Source of the DNA: Sphingomonas montanisoli
GTDB taxonomy: Bacteria; Pseudomonadota; Alphaproteobacteria; Sphingomonadales; Sphingomonadaceae
Assembly (NCBI RefSeq): GCF_008274695.1
Contig: NZ_VTOU01000003.1
Location: 124,001 to 188,000 of the forward strand
DNA length: 64,000 nucleotides
Reading direction: 5' to 3'
Positions 8,421 to 19,100 of this stretch are shown here, one piece after another; the first letter of the stretch is position 1; every line of letters begins with the position of its first letter. A program made the translations under genes and the position numbers. The notes below the pieces were generated by a model that saw only the letters and a program-made list of their open reading frames with translations, did no database searches and was not told where the DNA came from.

Positions 8421-8711
8421 TCATTTCATCCTCGCGGGATCTTCCGAGAGAGCGCCGTTGCTGCGGAGCTGGCGCACGATGCCGTTATAGGCGGCGTGCA
8501 GGCCCTGGCTTCGGCCGATCTCGTGATCCGACCCGGCTGCCTCCCAGAAGGCGACCAGCCATTCGTCGGGACAGCGGCCGCGCAGAACCCAGAGCGCCAG
8601 CGCTACGCCGCGCGTCTGCACCTTGCCCTTGATGGCCGTGGCCTCGCGCAGGACATCGACCGCGCGTTCGATGGTGCCGGTCGCACGGGCGCTCGCCTCA
8701 ATGGAAGTCAT
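8421..8711 (-). CDS. Small conserved protein translationally coupled to dnaE2
   Basis: The protein has 96 residues from the ATG at 8711, which overlaps the last 14 bases of dnaE2. It is rich in helix-forming residues ([49 protein letters not shown]), and the same surface repeats after a short break. I do not recognise a named family. The overlap suggests that it is made together with DnaE2. No catalytic motif or signal peptide is visible. Confidence 0.65.
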   Translation of the reverse strand: MTSIEASARATGTIERAVDVLREATAIKGKVQTRGVALALWVLRGRCPDEWLVAFWEAAGSDHEIGRSQGLHAAYNGIVRQLRSNGALSEDPARMK

Positions 8712-11700
8712 GGCTGCGGATGCGGAGGATTTCCTCTTGCTCCTGGATCGTGCCGAACGGAGGCGACGCCAGCGTGCGTCCGCGCGGGAAGCTCGGATCG
8801 CGCGGGTCAGGTCCGCCGCCATTGTGGGCGCCATCGCCGCGGCCCGGCGCGACCGCGAAGTTTGTGCGACCAATCGAGCGGAGCATGTCGTCGTGATCGG
8901 TGATCCGATCGCAGATGATATGGATGACCTCGCCTTCCTTCTGCAGCCGTCCGCGCATCGCGATCATCGATGCGGACATGACCTGGCGCCGGTAGATCTC
9001 GAACCTGTCCGGCCAGAGGATGCCGTTGGCGATGCCCGTCTCATCCTCGATCGTGATGAATAGGACGCCTTTGGCCGAGCCGGGGCGTTGGCGAACAAGG
9101 ATGACGCCCGCGACCTCGACATTGCGGCCGTCGCGGATGGTCGCGAGATCGGCGCAGCGGACGATCCGCATCGCGTCCAGTTCACCGCGCAGGAAGCTCA
9201 TTGGGTGGCCGCGCAGCGACAGCTGCAGCGAGCGATAATCCTCAACGACCTCGCGCCCGGCGGTCAACGGCGCCAGCGTCACCGTCGGTTCCATGCCCTC
9301 CGGAGAGAAGCTCGCCTCGCGCGCATCGGCGGCGGCGAACAGGGGAAGTGGGGCTTCGCCCAGGCCTTTGACCTTCCACAGGCCCTGCCGTCGATCCTCC
9401 GCGATGCAGTGGAAGGCGTCGGCTTCGGCCAGACGTTCAATCGCCACGCGCGGCACGTCGGCGCGCCGCCAGACTTCCTCGACGCTCGCATAAGGCGTGT
9501 CGCCTCGCGCCACCGCGATCTGGGCACCATGGATGTTGGCAAGCCCGCGCACCTGCCGGAAGCCGAGGCGGACGGCCATGAAGCGCCCGCTTGTCGGCTC
9601 CAGCGTGCAATCCCAATGGCTCTGGTTGATCGAGACCGGCCGGACCTCGACACCATGCTTGCGGGCATCCTGAACGATCTGCGCGGGGGCATAGAAGCCC
9701 ATCGGCTGGGCGTTGAGCAGCGCCGCACAGAAGACGTCGGGGTGGTGATGCTTCACCCAGCAGCTCGCATAAGCGATCTTCGCGAAGCTGGCGGCATGGC
9801 TTTCCGGAAAGCCGTAGCTGCCGAAGCCTTCGATCTGCTTGAAGGTCCGCTCGGCAAAATCCTTGGGATAGCCGCGGTCGATCATGCCATTGACCAGCTT
9901 GTCGTAGAAATGGCTGACGCCGCCGGTCAGCTTGAACGTCGCCATCGCGCGGCGGAGCTGATCGGCTTCGACGGGCGTGAACCCGGCCCCGACAATCGCC
10001 ACCTTCATCGCCTGTTCCTGAAAGAGGGGCACGCCCAGCGTCTTTTCAAGCACGGCGCGGAGCTCGGGCTTGGGATATTCGGGCTTCTCCTTGCCCTCAC
10101 GGCGGCGGAGGTAAGGATGGACCATGTCGCCCTGGATTGGCCCAGGTCGCACAATCGCAACCTCGATCACGAGATCGTAGAATTCCTTGGGCTTCATCCG
10201 CGGGAGCATCGACATCTGCGCCCGGCTCTCGATCTGGAAGACGCCCAGCGTGTCGGCGCGCTGGATCATCTTGTAGACCTCGGGATCATCGTCCTGCAGG
10301 TCCGCCATGCCGACATGCAAGCCCTTCTCCTGCTCAAGCAGGTTGAAGGCGCGGTTCATGCAGCCGAGCATGCCAAGGCCGAGCACGTCGACCTTCATGA
10401 ACTTGAGCGCGTCGATATCGTCTTTGTCCCATTCGATGATCTGCCGGTCTTCCATGCGCGCCGGCTCGATCGGCACGAGATCGTCGAGCCGGTCCTGGGT
10501 CAGCACGAATCCGCCGGGGTGCTGCGACAGATGTCGGGGCGTGCCGATCAGCTGCCGCGCGAGGCGGAGCGTCAGCTTGAGCCGGTGATCCTGGGCATTG
10601 AGGTTGAGGCTCTCGATCTGCTCATCGCTGATCCCGTCCATTGACCAGCCCCAGACGAGGCCGGTCAGCATCTTGGTGAGATCGCGCGGCAGACCGAGCG
10701 CCTTGCCGACTTCGGCCACCGCACCGCGCGTGCGGTAGCGGGTAACGACGGCGGTCAGCGCCGATCGATCGCGTCCATAGGTCTCGTAGATCCACTGGAT
10801 GATCTCCTCGCGGCGCTCATGCTCGAAATCGACGTCGATATCGGGCGGCTCCTTGCGCTCGCCCGACACGAAGCGCTCGAACAGTAGCTCATGCTGGATC
10901 GGGTCGATCGAGGTGATGCCGAGCAGATAGCAGACGCAGCTATTGGCGGCCGAGCCGCGCCCCTGGCAGAGAATGCCACGTCGCCGGCTCTCCGCGACTA
11001 TCGCATTGACCGTCAGAAAATAGGGCGCGTAACCGAGCTGGTCGATCAGTTGCAGCTCATGGCCGATCTGGTCGCGATAGCGCTGCGGCACCCCGTGCGG
11101 GAACTTCGCTGTCACCGCCGCCTCGGTCATTTCAGCCAGCGCCTGCTGCGCCGTACGCTCGACCATCACCTGCTCGTAGGGGTATTGATACTGGATCTCG
11201 CCTAGGTCGAAGGTGCAGGCACGCGCGATGTCAGCGCTGGCCTGGATCGCGTCGGGAAACGCGCGGAAGCGCCGCTCCATTTCCGCAGGCGGTTTCAAGT
11301 GCCGGTCCATGAAGCGCTCGCGCCGATAGCCGAGTGCATCCACGGTGGTTTTCTCGCGGATGGCCGTGACCACGTCCTGCAGCGGCCGTACCTCTGGGCT
11401 GTGATAGAGCACGTCACCGGTTGCGACGGCCCGCACCGCGTACCGGCCGGCCAGCGCGGCCAATTCATGGACCCGGATCGCATCGTCCGGCCGGCGTCGG
11501 AACGAGAGTGCGCAATAGGCGCGCGCCCCAAACGCCGCTGCCATATCGATGAGCTGCCGCCCGGTGGTCTCGTCCGGCAGATCGGGCACAAGAATGCCGA
11601 CGAGCCCTTCGGCATGATGGACGATGTCCGCCCAGTCGAGGATGCAGAAGCCCTTGCCGCCGCGCGCCTTGCCGATCGACAGCAGCCGGGTGAGCCGGCT

Positions 11701-11955
11701 CCACGCGGCGCGATCTTGCGGGTAGAGCAGAAGCTCATGGCCCCCGGTCGCATGGACGCGTGCGCCGGGGATCATGCGCACGCCAGTGGTCTTCTGGCCA
11801 TCCCAGCCGCGGACGACGCCCGCAACGCTGCCCCAGTCCGCGAGCCCGAGTGCGCCATGGCCCTGGAGCGCCGCCGCCGCGAACAACTCTTCCGGCGAGC
11901 TCGCGCCCCGCAGGAACGAGAAATGGCTCATCACCTGAAGTTCGACGTACGTCAT
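8698..11955 (-). CDS. dnaE2: Error-prone DNA polymerase DnaE2 (ImuC)
   Basis: A 1085-residue C-family polymerase that performs damage-induced mutagenic translesion synthesis with ImuA and ImuB. The N-terminus is the PHP domain ([21 protein letters not shown]). The palm carries the catalytic aspartates in [16 protein letters not shown], with the third in [15 protein letters not shown]. The finger, tandem HhH and OB regions ([20 protein letters not shown]) follow. The length matches DnaE2 rather than the replicative DnaE1. Its ATG overlaps the imuB stop as TGATG, which indicates translational coupling. Confidence 0.97.
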   Translation of the reverse strand: MTYVELQVMSHFSFLRGASSPEELFAAAALQGHGALGLADWGSVAGVVRGWDGQKTTGVRMIPGARVHATGGHELLLYPQDRAAWSRLTRLLSIGKARGGKGFCILDWADIVHHAEGLVGILVPDLPDETTGRQLIDMAAAFGARAYCALSFRRRPDDAIRVHELAALAGRYAVRAVATGDVLYHSPEVRPLQDVVTAIREKTTVDALGYRRERFMDRHLKPPAEMERRFRAFPDAIQASADIARACTFDLGEIQYQYPYEQVMVERTAQQALAEMTEAAVTAKFPHGVPQRYRDQIGHELQLIDQLGYAPYFLTVNAIVAESRRRGILCQGRGSAANSCVCYLLGITSIDPIQHELLFERFVSGERKEPPDIDVDFEHERREEIIQWIYETYGRDRSALTAVVTRYRTRGAVAEVGKALGLPRDLTKMLTGLVWGWSMDGISDEQIESLNLNAQDHRLKLTLRLARQLIGTPRHLSQHPGGFVLTQDRLDDLVPIEPARMEDRQIIEWDKDDIDALKFMKVDVLGLGMLGCMNRAFNLLEQEKGLHVGMADLQDDDPEVYKMIQRADTLGVFQIESRAQMSMLPRMKPKEFYDLVIEVAIVRPGPIQGDMVHPYLRRREGKEKPEYPKPELRAVLEKTLGVPLFQEQAMKVAIVGAGFTPVEADQLRRAMATFKLTGGVSHFYDKLVNGMIDRGYPKDFAERTFKQIEGFGSYGFPESHAASFAKIAYASCWVKHHHPDVFCAALLNAQPMGFYAPAQIVQDARKHGVEVRPVSINQSHWDCTLEPTSGRFMAVRLGFRQVRGLANIHGAQIAVARGDTPYASVEEVWRRADVPRVAIERLAEADAFHCIAEDRRQGLWKVKGLGEAPLPLFAAADAREASFSPEGMEPTVTLAPLTAGREVVEDYRSLQLSLRGHPMSFLRGELDAMRIVRCADLATIRDGRNVEVAGVILVRQRPGSAKGVLFITIEDETGIANGILWPDRFEIYRRQVMSASMIAMRGRLQKEGEVIHIICDRITDHDDMLRSIGRTNFAVAPGRGDGAHNGGGPDPRDPSFPRGRTLASPPFGTIQEQEEILRIRSHDFH

Positions 11956-13760
11956 CAGCCGAACATCCCATGGATGTACCAGCTGAGATCACCGGTCTCG
12001 GGCTCGACGCCATCACCGCGACGGAACAGCCAGAACCGCTCGCCGCTCTCGACCTCGACCCGGAAATAGTCACGCACCGCCCACAGCTCGGTGTCGGTCC
12101 GCCACCATTCGCCATGGATTCGCTCCGGGCCATCGCCGACCGTCACACGATAGGCTTGGCCGCGCCAGGTGAAGCGCCGTGGTGGATGGTCAGGGAGCAG
12201 CGCCACGACATGGGTCAGATGCTCCGGTCGGCGCAGCATGCGGACCGGGCGCTTCCACTGCGGCCAGCAGGCGGGTTCGTCGAGCGGGCTGACCCGCCGC
12301 GTGGCGCGTTCGGGAACGTCGCTTTCGTTCGGAGCTACCCGGAACACCGCGGCCTCGCCCGCGCGGCCGACAAGCTGATCGATCGCCGGCGCGAGGTCCG
12401 TCACGGCCGTATCGGACGTGATGAGCGATCCCGCCGTGCTGGCGCCGAGCGGCTCGCTGTGCGGCACGGTGAGGTGCATCGCCTCAATGCCAAGACCGGG
12501 CCCGATCCGATCGAGCTTCAGCGCGAACATGCGCTTCAGGTGCTTGGCGTCGCGCGTTGCCCGTGAGGCGCCAATGACGATGCGCTGCGCTTCGCCATCG
12601 ACTCTGTCCGCCACCAGCATCGCGGTGCGAACACCAAGGCCGCGCTGACGAAGCACGCCGATCAGGTCATCGACGAGATCCGAGATTACCTGTGTGATGC
12701 TCTCGGGGGTGCCGATCGGCTCGAGCAGACGACGCGACACCTCGGGCGCCTCGAACGGCACAACCGGTGTGATCGGCTCGGCGACATGGCCGAGCGCCTG
12801 GTCGAGGCGGGTCACCGCATCGAGGCCGAGCCGCTTCGCCATCGGCCCGCGCGGAAGGCGGATAAGGTCCGCCACCCGCTCCAGACCGAAGCGTGCCGCC
12901 GCAGTCAGCGCGGCCGTCTCAAGCCTAAGTGCCGCAACCGGCAACTCGGCGAGCGCCGTCGCCTCGGTTCCGGAACCGAGAATGAGGATGTCCCGGCCGC
13001 CATAGCGGGCGAGCGCATGCGCCGCGCCAGGCGTGCCGGCGATCGCAATGCGTGCCGTGAAGCCCAGCCGCTGGAGGAAGCGGAGCATTCGGCGGCAGAA
13101 TCGCTCCTCGCCGCCGAAGAGGTGGGTCGTGCCCGACAGGTCGAGCCACAAGCCATCGTCGCCCGACACGCTCGCGGTCGGCGTCCAATGCATGACGCCA
13201 TGGAGCGCCAGCCGATCAAGCCACGCCTGGTCCCCAGCCGGATCGGCATCTCGCACGTCGAGATCGGAAACCAGGGCCCGGGCGTGGGCTGCCACCATCC
13301 CCGGCGTCAGGCCCAGCGACAGTGCGACCGGACAGGTTGAGCGGATCACCTCGCGCTGCCCAACACGTTCAATGAGAACGGTCGGTCGATCATGGGCGGG
13401 ATTGATGACGGGCATCGGCGCCACGCCGCGCCCGCCTTCGTCGGGCGGCATCACCTTGAACGGATGCTCGACCGGTTCCGAACGGCGCCCCAGCATCCGC
13501 ATCGGCGGACGCTGATGGGCGGGCAGCTGTGCTATCTGGCCGATGACCTGGGCCTTGCTCGGGCCACCATCGCGCGCCCAACGCGCGCCGGGTCGCCAGC
13601 CCCCACCGCGTGGGACCGAGCAGGCGCCGGGGTCATCGTCGACAGGCGAAGCGAGCGGCGCTGCTGGAGCGCGTAGTTCAAGCGGCCTGGCTGGCCGCTC
13701 CGACCGCCGCAGCCGCTCGATGGCGAGCTGGGGCAGGTAGAGCGAGGCGACCCGTGTCAT
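11955..13760 (-). CDS. imuB: ImuB, Y-family polymerase-like mutasome protein
   Basis: The protein has 601 residues from the ATG at 13760, giving the usual N-terminus [17 protein letters not shown]; the longer open frame overlaps imuA and lacks family features. ImuB has a Y-family polymerase fold but is catalytically inactive in characterised species and acts as an adaptor to the beta clamp. Consistent with that, the acidic residues expected at the Y-family active site are not evident here. The gene overlaps imuA upstream by 83 bases and dnaE2 downstream by one base. Confidence 0.93.
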   Translation of the reverse strand: MTRVASLYLPQLAIERLRRSERPARPLELRAPAAPLASPVDDDPGACSVPRGGGWRPGARWARDGGPSKAQVIGQIAQLPAHQRPPMRMLGRRSEPVEHPFKVMPPDEGGRGVAPMPVINPAHDRPTVLIERVGQREVIRSTCPVALSLGLTPGMVAAHARALVSDLDVRDADPAGDQAWLDRLALHGVMHWTPTASVSGDDGLWLDLSGTTHLFGGEERFCRRMLRFLQRLGFTARIAIAGTPGAAHALARYGGRDILILGSGTEATALAELPVAALRLETAALTAAARFGLERVADLIRLPRGPMAKRLGLDAVTRLDQALGHVAEPITPVVPFEAPEVSRRLLEPIGTPESITQVISDLVDDLIGVLRQRGLGVRTAMLVADRVDGEAQRIVIGASRATRDAKHLKRMFALKLDRIGPGLGIEAMHLTVPHSEPLGASTAGSLITSDTAVTDLAPAIDQLVGRAGEAAVFRVAPNESDVPERATRRVSPLDEPACWPQWKRPVRMLRRPEHLTHVVALLPDHPPRRFTWRGQAYRVTVGDGPERIHGEWWRTDTELWAVRDYFRVEVESGERFWLFRRGDGVEPETGDLSWYIHGMFG

Positions 13761-14454
13761 CGCAAGCCTCGAGCACAATAGAGAAGGGATTGCCGCCCCG
13801 CTGCCGCACGAGCTCGACCGACCAGCAGGCGCGGCCGACGCCGGGCGCAGGCAACGGGACCGAGGGTGCGCAGCCAATGCGCCAGCGCGTCATTGCCGCG
13901 GATGGCCGTTCGAGCGGATCACGGCTGGTCCTGGCCCAACGCCGGAGGAGCAGCATCGGCGTTCGGCCATCGGCTGCCGCCAGCTGCAGCCGCCGAGTGG
14001 CGGTCTGGTCGGCGACCTTCACCTCGGCCACCACGGCGGAGAAACTGCCGTCGCGAAGCGAGTCCTCGGCGAGCGCCAGCGCCATCGTCTCGTTCTTGCC
14101 TTGGAGGTAGAGCAGCTTCGCGGCCGGCAGGCCGGCCTGTTCGAGACCCGGCGCATAAAGATCGAAGCGGGTGAGTGCCCAGGCGACGTTGGCGCCGGGC
14201 ACAGTAGCGAACCGGGCGGCAAGCCCCGCGACGAACAAGGTTGCAGCGGCATCGTCGCCGAGCGTCGGCGAAGCAGCGGTGATTTCGTGGAGACCGCCGC
14301 CGTCTATCCCGCCCGCCCCAAGCCGACTATCGAGCGCGTCGATCCCGAAAGCCAGCACCGGCCCGCGCTGGCTTTGGGCCTGCGCAAGCTGCGCGCGAAG
14401 CGCGGCTAGCTGATCGGCGGACGGCCGATCGAGGGACGACGGTTGGGCGGACAT
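13678..14454 (-). CDS. imuA: ImuA, RecA/SulA-like mutasome protein
   Basis: The first gene of the mutasome cassette encodes a RecA-fold-like protein of about 258 residues (SLDRPSADQLAALRAQLAQ, then FGIDALDSRLGAGGIDGGGLHEI). I chose the ATG at 14454; a GTG at 14472 is also in frame but would leave only two bases between the LexA box and the start. The C-terminal part overlaps imuB. The LexA box just upstream makes SOS induction of the whole cassette very likely. Confidence 0.9.
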   Translation of the reverse strand: MSAQPSSLDRPSADQLAALRAQLAQAQSQRGPVLAFGIDALDSRLGAGGIDGGGLHEITAASPTLGDDAAATLFVAGLAARFATVPGANVAWALTRFDLYAPGLEQAGLPAAKLLYLQGKNETMALALAEDSLRDGSFSAVVAEVKVADQTATRRLQLAAADGRTPMLLLRRWARTSRDPLERPSAAMTRWRIGCAPSVPLPAPGVGRACWSVELVRQRGGNPFSIVLEACDDTGRLALPAPARHRAAAAVGAASQAA

Positions 14455-14474
14455 CGGGCAACATCGACTCACTT

Positions 14475-14489
14475 GTTCGCGTTATGTTC
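14475..14489 (-). promoter_or_regulatory. LexA (SOS) box upstream of imuA
   Basis: GTTCGCGTTATGTTC fits the alphaproteobacterial LexA consensus GTTC-N7-GTTC exactly. On the minus strand a TTGACG at 14507-14512 lies 17 bases from GAACAT at 14484-14489, so the LexA half-site overlaps the likely -10 element of the imuA promoter. Repression by LexA and release on DNA damage follow from the known regulation of imuAB-dnaE2. Confidence 0.85.
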
Positions 14490-14542
14490 CGATGAGTCCG
14501 GAGATTCGTCAAGGCTTGTGAATCCCTCAAGGAGCTGCTGAC

Positions 14543-14785
14543 CTAGCTCTTGCCGATCTCGCGCCAGGATTTCTCGCTGATTTCGACGTCGTGTTTTTTT
14601 GCAGCTGCCTTGATCCGCTTCCAGGCATCGTCGCGTTCGTCGTCGCTCACGTCCTTAACCTGGTTGAAGCGTGCCACCGCGTTGCGGACATGGCTCGCGT
14701 TTTCGAGCGGTTCCTTCCGCTGCTTCGGGAATGCGAACGATCCCTTGGAAAGGTCGTCGCGGTCTTCGGTGCTGAGCTTGGCCAT
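14543..14785 (-). CDS. Small DUF6582-like protein
   Basis: The protein has 80 residues from an ATG with AGGAGG five bases upstream. It is highly charged (MAKLSTEDRDDLSKGSFAFPKQRKEPLENASHVRNAVARFNQVKDVSDDERDDAWKRI in outline) and resembles a family of small proteins often found in phage-like and alphaproteobacterial genomes, DUF6582 as I recall it. No function is known to me. It lies between the SOS-regulated imuA and SRAP genes, but no LexA box is visible directly upstream. Confidence 0.7.
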   Translation of the reverse strand: MAKLSTEDRDDLSKGSFAFPKQRKEPLENASHVRNAVARFNQVKDVSDDERDDAWKRIKAAAKKHDVEISEKSWREIGKS

Positions 14786-14866
14786 TATCGCCTCCTGATC
14801 TCCGCACACAACGGATGAGGAAGGCGGAGGGTTCTGCTCAGGCGGCGGCCGGGTTTTCCCGTGCGC

Positions 14867-15454
14867 TCACCCGACCTGCTCGACAGCAAGGCTGCCCGCC
14901 GGAAGGGCCTTGAGAATGGCCTTCGCCGACACCGAGGGGTCCAGCCAGTCGGCCCAGTCCGTTCGATTGAGGACCGCGATCTGACGGTCGTGAAATGGCC
15001 CGATGTCCGGCCCAGGATCCATCGTCAGCATCGTGAAGGCTTCACCGACATCCGGATTGCTCCGCCATATGCCAGCAATGCAGAACCAGGGCTCTCCCTT
15101 CTTCGTGAAGAGCCATTTGTCCTTGCGCTTTTTCTTCGGGTCCTCGGGGCTCGTGAATTCATAGAAGCCGTCGGCGAGGATCAGGCAGCGGCCGGTAGTG
15201 AACTCACGGCCGTCCGATCGAAAATTGTAGACCGGCTTCTTGTTGGGCGCTGGCCAGCTCCATCGACGCTGCACGAGCTCGCCCTCCAAACGGCTGGTAC
15301 CGGTGCGCACGATTGGCGCTGTATCGGTGATCTTGATGTCTGCTCGCGGCGCGAGGTTGGGGACACCCTCGGGCGTTTTGATCTTGATCTTGAGACCGTC
15401 GAGGTCCTCGATAATCGAGGCTACGTCCACCTCCAGCCGATAATCATTGCACAC
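14867..15454 (-). CDS. SRAP (YedK/HMCES-like) abasic-site shield protein
   Basis: SRAP proteins crosslink to abasic sites in single-stranded DNA through the cysteine exposed after Met1 removal. The 195-residue protein starts from a GTG with AAAGG eight bases upstream. This start is required to put the catalytic cysteine at position 2 (MCNDY). The other active-site elements are visible: the asparagine in YNFRSD, the glutamate in DGFYEF and the histidine in GPFHDRQIA. It is divergent from a second SRAP-like gene across a LexA box. Confidence 0.92.
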   Translation of the reverse strand: MCNDYRLEVDVASIIEDLDGLKIKIKTPEGVPNLAPRADIKITDTAPIVRTGTSRLEGELVQRRWSWPAPNKKPVYNFRSDGREFTTGRCLILADGFYEFTSPEDPKKKRKDKWLFTKKGEPWFCIAGIWRSNPDVGEAFTMLTMDPGPDIGPFHDRQIAVLNRTDWADWLDPSVSAKAILKALPAGSLAVEQVG

Positions 15455-15483
15455 GCGGTCAGCCTTTCTTGCGATCCGTCGTC

Positions 15484-15498
15484 GTTCCCATTATGTTC
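15484..15498. promoter_or_regulatory. LexA (SOS) box between divergent SRAP genes
   Basis: GTTCCCATTATGTTC matches GTTC-N7-GTTC exactly. It lies 8 bases before the rightward ATG and 29 bases before the leftward GTG, so it can repress both genes. A rightward TTCTTG (15466-15471), 17 bases from CATTAT (15489-15494), would place the -10 inside the box. Confidence 0.8.
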
Positions 15499-15506
15499 CA
15501 TACACC

Positions 15507-16034
15507 ATGGAGTCGCCAACACCCTTCGATTCGGAAGCTCCGCTCGGGAGCCGCCGTGCAATCATCCGGCGAAACCCGGACGATGCCAGCGAAATCGAAA
15601 TGGTGGAGGCGACCTGGGGTTCCGATCCACGGTTCGGCGCCGGGGTTACCTATCGCTTCGCGCGCTCGGAGGGGAAGACCTTTCCGAGCCATCGCTGCCT
15701 GATCCCGGCCAGCGAATTCCACATGACGGTCGGCGAGAAGCGCTATCGCGTGACGCTTGATGGCGGCAATCACTTCTATCTCCCCGGCATCTGGGAACCG
15801 GCAATGGCCGACTGGCCGCTCTGCTACCGGGTCATCACGGTCGCTGCCAATCCGGAGGTCGCGCGATATCAAGAGCGCCACGGTGCGATCATCCAGCGGC
15901 GCCAGGTGATGCAGTGGCTCGACGCTCAAGTGCCGGAGACCGATCTGCTGATGACCCCGCCCACGCGGACTTTCGTCGTGGAGGAAATCACCTCGGGCTC
16001 CATGCGAGCTTCGCAGCAGGTGCTAGCGCTCTAA
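15507..16034 (+). CDS. Divergent SRAP-family protein lacking the catalytic cysteine
   Basis: The 175-residue protein has the SRAP fold pattern: TYRFARSEGKTFPSHRCLIPASEFHM, then HFYLPGIWEP, then RYQERHGAIIQRRQVMQWLD. The active-site glutamate and histidine have counterparts, but the N-terminus is MESPTPF, with no Cys2, and the NxR asparagine is replaced. It therefore should not form the thiazolidine crosslink of ordinary SRAP proteins. There is no ribosome-binding site before the ATG, so translation may be nearly leaderless. It may be a non-crosslinking DNA-binding partner or a decayed paralogue. Confidence 0.8.
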   Translation: MESPTPFDSEAPLGSRRAIIRRNPDDASEIEMVEATWGSDPRFGAGVTYRFARSEGKTFPSHRCLIPASEFHMTVGEKRYRVTLDGGNHFYLPGIWEPAMADWPLCYRVITVAANPEVARYQERHGAIIQRRQVMQWLDAQVPETDLLMTPPTRTFVVEEITSGSMRASQQVLAL

Positions 16035-16141
16035 ACAGCGAGCCGCGATCGCGCTCTTGACCGACTTATGGATCGTGCGAACGCGCTCCTGCGCGGACGA
16101 TACGAGGCGGCCCATCCCATCAACGAGAGTTTCTCGCGTCC

Positions 16142-19100
16142 TCACGGCTTAGCGATACGACCGCTCATCCATTTTCTGACCCATCGCTGACGTTTGATAT
16201 CTCCGAGCCCATCCAAGACCGATGCAGGCAAAAGCTCTTGTTCGTCGCTGAAGAGGCCACGCGCCGGATGCCCCTCGGGCAGCAGATCGAGGATTGCCCG
16301 GGCAGCCCCGAGATCGCGATCATGAAGGAAGTAAGCACCGAGAACGGCCAGCGAGCGATCCGCGTTCGAATTAGCCATGCGTTCGCACAGCGCAATAGCT
16401 CTCTCGATCGGAGCATGGTGGCAGACAAGCACCACCGCTGACGGCGCTAGCGCCGCGCCAAGCCTGACGATCCGTTCCGGGGTGAACGGAGCCAGCAACT
16501 CATCCTCAATTGTGGCGGCGAAGACTAGGGCATCAAGCGCGTCGAGCCGAAGCAAACCACGATCGCGGTCGCCGAATAGCGCCCGAATTCTCGTGCGAAT
16601 TGCGGGGGACCCGCAGTCGGCTGCGACCCGCAGACATCCTTGGCTGAGCGCTCGATCCGAGGTGGTCGTCGCTAACTTTATGAGCTGGTCACTGGTCTCG
16701 TCGGATAAGGGGGCGTAGGCCGCAAGCCCTTCCACTGCCTCCCGCGCGATCGGGTAAGAATCAGGTTCGTTATGGGAAGGGTCGGCGTCCGACCACGTGT
16801 CGCCGGTCAGACGCAGCAATACCGGGAAGTGATCGGGATGCGGCTTCGCTGCAATCGCGCGCACCAGTGCCTGACGAACATGTCGGCCAGGATCGCCGGC
16901 CAGCGCGAGGATTTCGACGGGGAACGGCGGATCAGTTCGGCTCACCAAGAACTCGATAGCAACAACCCGCGCACTCGCCCGAACGTGCTGACGGGCCTTC
17001 GTGATGGCTTCTCCATCCTCGATCTCGACCGCAGCCGAAGCAGCGGCCTCTGCCAAGTCCTTGTCCTCGGTCTCATTCAACCATCGGCGAACCGCCTCGA
17101 CCGGCATCACGCCCGCCTCAATCAAGAGCGGGACGACCTCCGAGAGGATGCGAGGCCGCGCCGTCTCAGCCGCTTGCCGCAAAATTTCAACCGCTTGATC
17201 GCTGAGCATCGCGGCACGCGACCGCCCGAGAAGCAGCGCCCAACCGACCTCGCGGTAAGCGGGATCCAGCGCCCGAATAAGGCTCGCCATTCCGGTCTTC
17301 TGGAGCTTGGAATAGCGGCGGCGCGCAGCGATCAGGTCGCAGAGGAAGGCAACGCGCAGGGCGGCGGTTGGAGAAGAAGCGAACGCCTCGGCAAGAAGGT
17401 TCTGGTCGACGCCCATGGCGCAGGCGATGGCGGCCTGACTATCGCTTTGCTCTGGAATGCCGGCGATCAGCGCTTGCTTGAGCTTCTCTCTGAATTCCGA
17501 ATGCCAATGTTGACGCAGCGCGTCCCACGCCGCGTCCTCATGTCCGTCCGCCTGAGCTGCAGCGAACATCGCTGACAGCTCCTCGAGACTCGGGGCGGCT
17601 GTGGCATCCGCGTCGCGGATTGCGCGTGCCCAGTAATATCCGAACTCGGACGCGCGATTATGTCCGGCGAGCTCCTTCCAATCGCCGGCCGCACGGACGG
17701 CTTCGATATAAAGCTCAACAATGATGCCAGATGCATAGCCATCGTCGTCGTGGCCGGAGGTGTAATACTCCTCGAACCCATAGTCGCACTCGCCGTCGGC
17801 AATGAGCCGCCACCTTTCCGCATTTTTCGCACGCTGGGCATCATCGCCTGCAAGATCGTCGAGTGCTTCTTCGAACACTGCTTTGAAGGTCGCAAGATCA
17901 CGTAACGCGCCGGTCACGACCGCCTCGATATTCGAGCCGTGACCCATGCCAACCAGACGGCGCGCGGCATGAAGATAGGCGGGCTCAAGCCCAGTCGCGA
18001 TACGGTCGAGTGCCAACGGGAATTTGGCACCATAGGAACCATGTTCGTCGGAAAGCTGATCGCGAACGAAACGCTCGGCGATCAGAAAGGAGCGTGGATC
18101 CTGCGAGATTCGATCATACCACGCGTCGGGGAAGTTCGGTGCCTTCCATCGGTCAATGAAAAAGGCCGCGCCTCGCTGGACGCTGGTCAACAACCAACGG
18201 GCCAGTTCCGATGGGTTGGAAGCCTCACTGCCTACGTCGCTGGCTAGCTGGAGGAGCTTGGGAAAATCCGCGGATGGATCGACCAGAGCAGCGTCTAGCC
18301 AACCATCGATTGCAGCTTGGGCGGCAGCGGGAACGTCGAAGGTCAACGCGCCGCCTTCGACGCCGGCGACGAGCCGGCGCCCTTCGTCGATCAGGCGAGC
18401 GGCCGTCTCCATCCCCCACTCGACGTGCGGTTGCGGGAGGGTGGTGAGCGCGGTCAGCAGCGCTGCAAAAGCCGGCTCATATCGAAACAAGTCAGCCTTC
18501 AGATGACTCTCGAAACCCGCCCGTACACTCGGATGCGCGAAGGCGACCGATGTTGTCGGCTGTCGAAGATGGCGCGCGGCGATCATCGTGTCGATCAGCT
18601 TGTCGAGACCATTGGCAAGGTCAGGCGCGGCGAGCCGTAAGGACCGCATCAACGCAACGAGCTGCGTGCGATCGAACGATCCCCGTGCCGCCAGCATGCC
18701 CCAGATCGCGGCAGATTGGCCCGTTGTGTCGGCATGGGTCAGGAAGCGGTCGACTACGCCCTCGACCGCATCACGATGAGCAAGACCGATCAGGCGATGG
18801 AGCCATTGCCCGTCATTCTCGCCCTCCACACGACCGGACAGGAGGTTGGCGAAAAATAGGTCGAGCTCAAGCGGCTTTTCGAGCACGCGGAGAACGTCGG
18901 ATCTAAAACTGAGCGCCTTCGCCTGAAGCTCGGGCGGGAGGAGATCCATGCGCTTATCGTAAATCTGGGCGAAACGACCGTTGAGATACCGATCGGCTTC
19001 CAATTCGATCGACCATGGAGCAACGCCACCGACGGCTTGTGCGCCGCGCAGCATGTCGCTTCGCGACGTAACCACGAACTGATTGTCGCTACGGGCGTCG

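Noticed and set aside
9088-10644. 518-codon open frame on the plus strand inside dnaE2
   Set aside because: It is the antisense shadow of the GC-rich dnaE2 coding strand; it has the low-complexity Arg/Asp/His-rich composition of such frames and no family motif.
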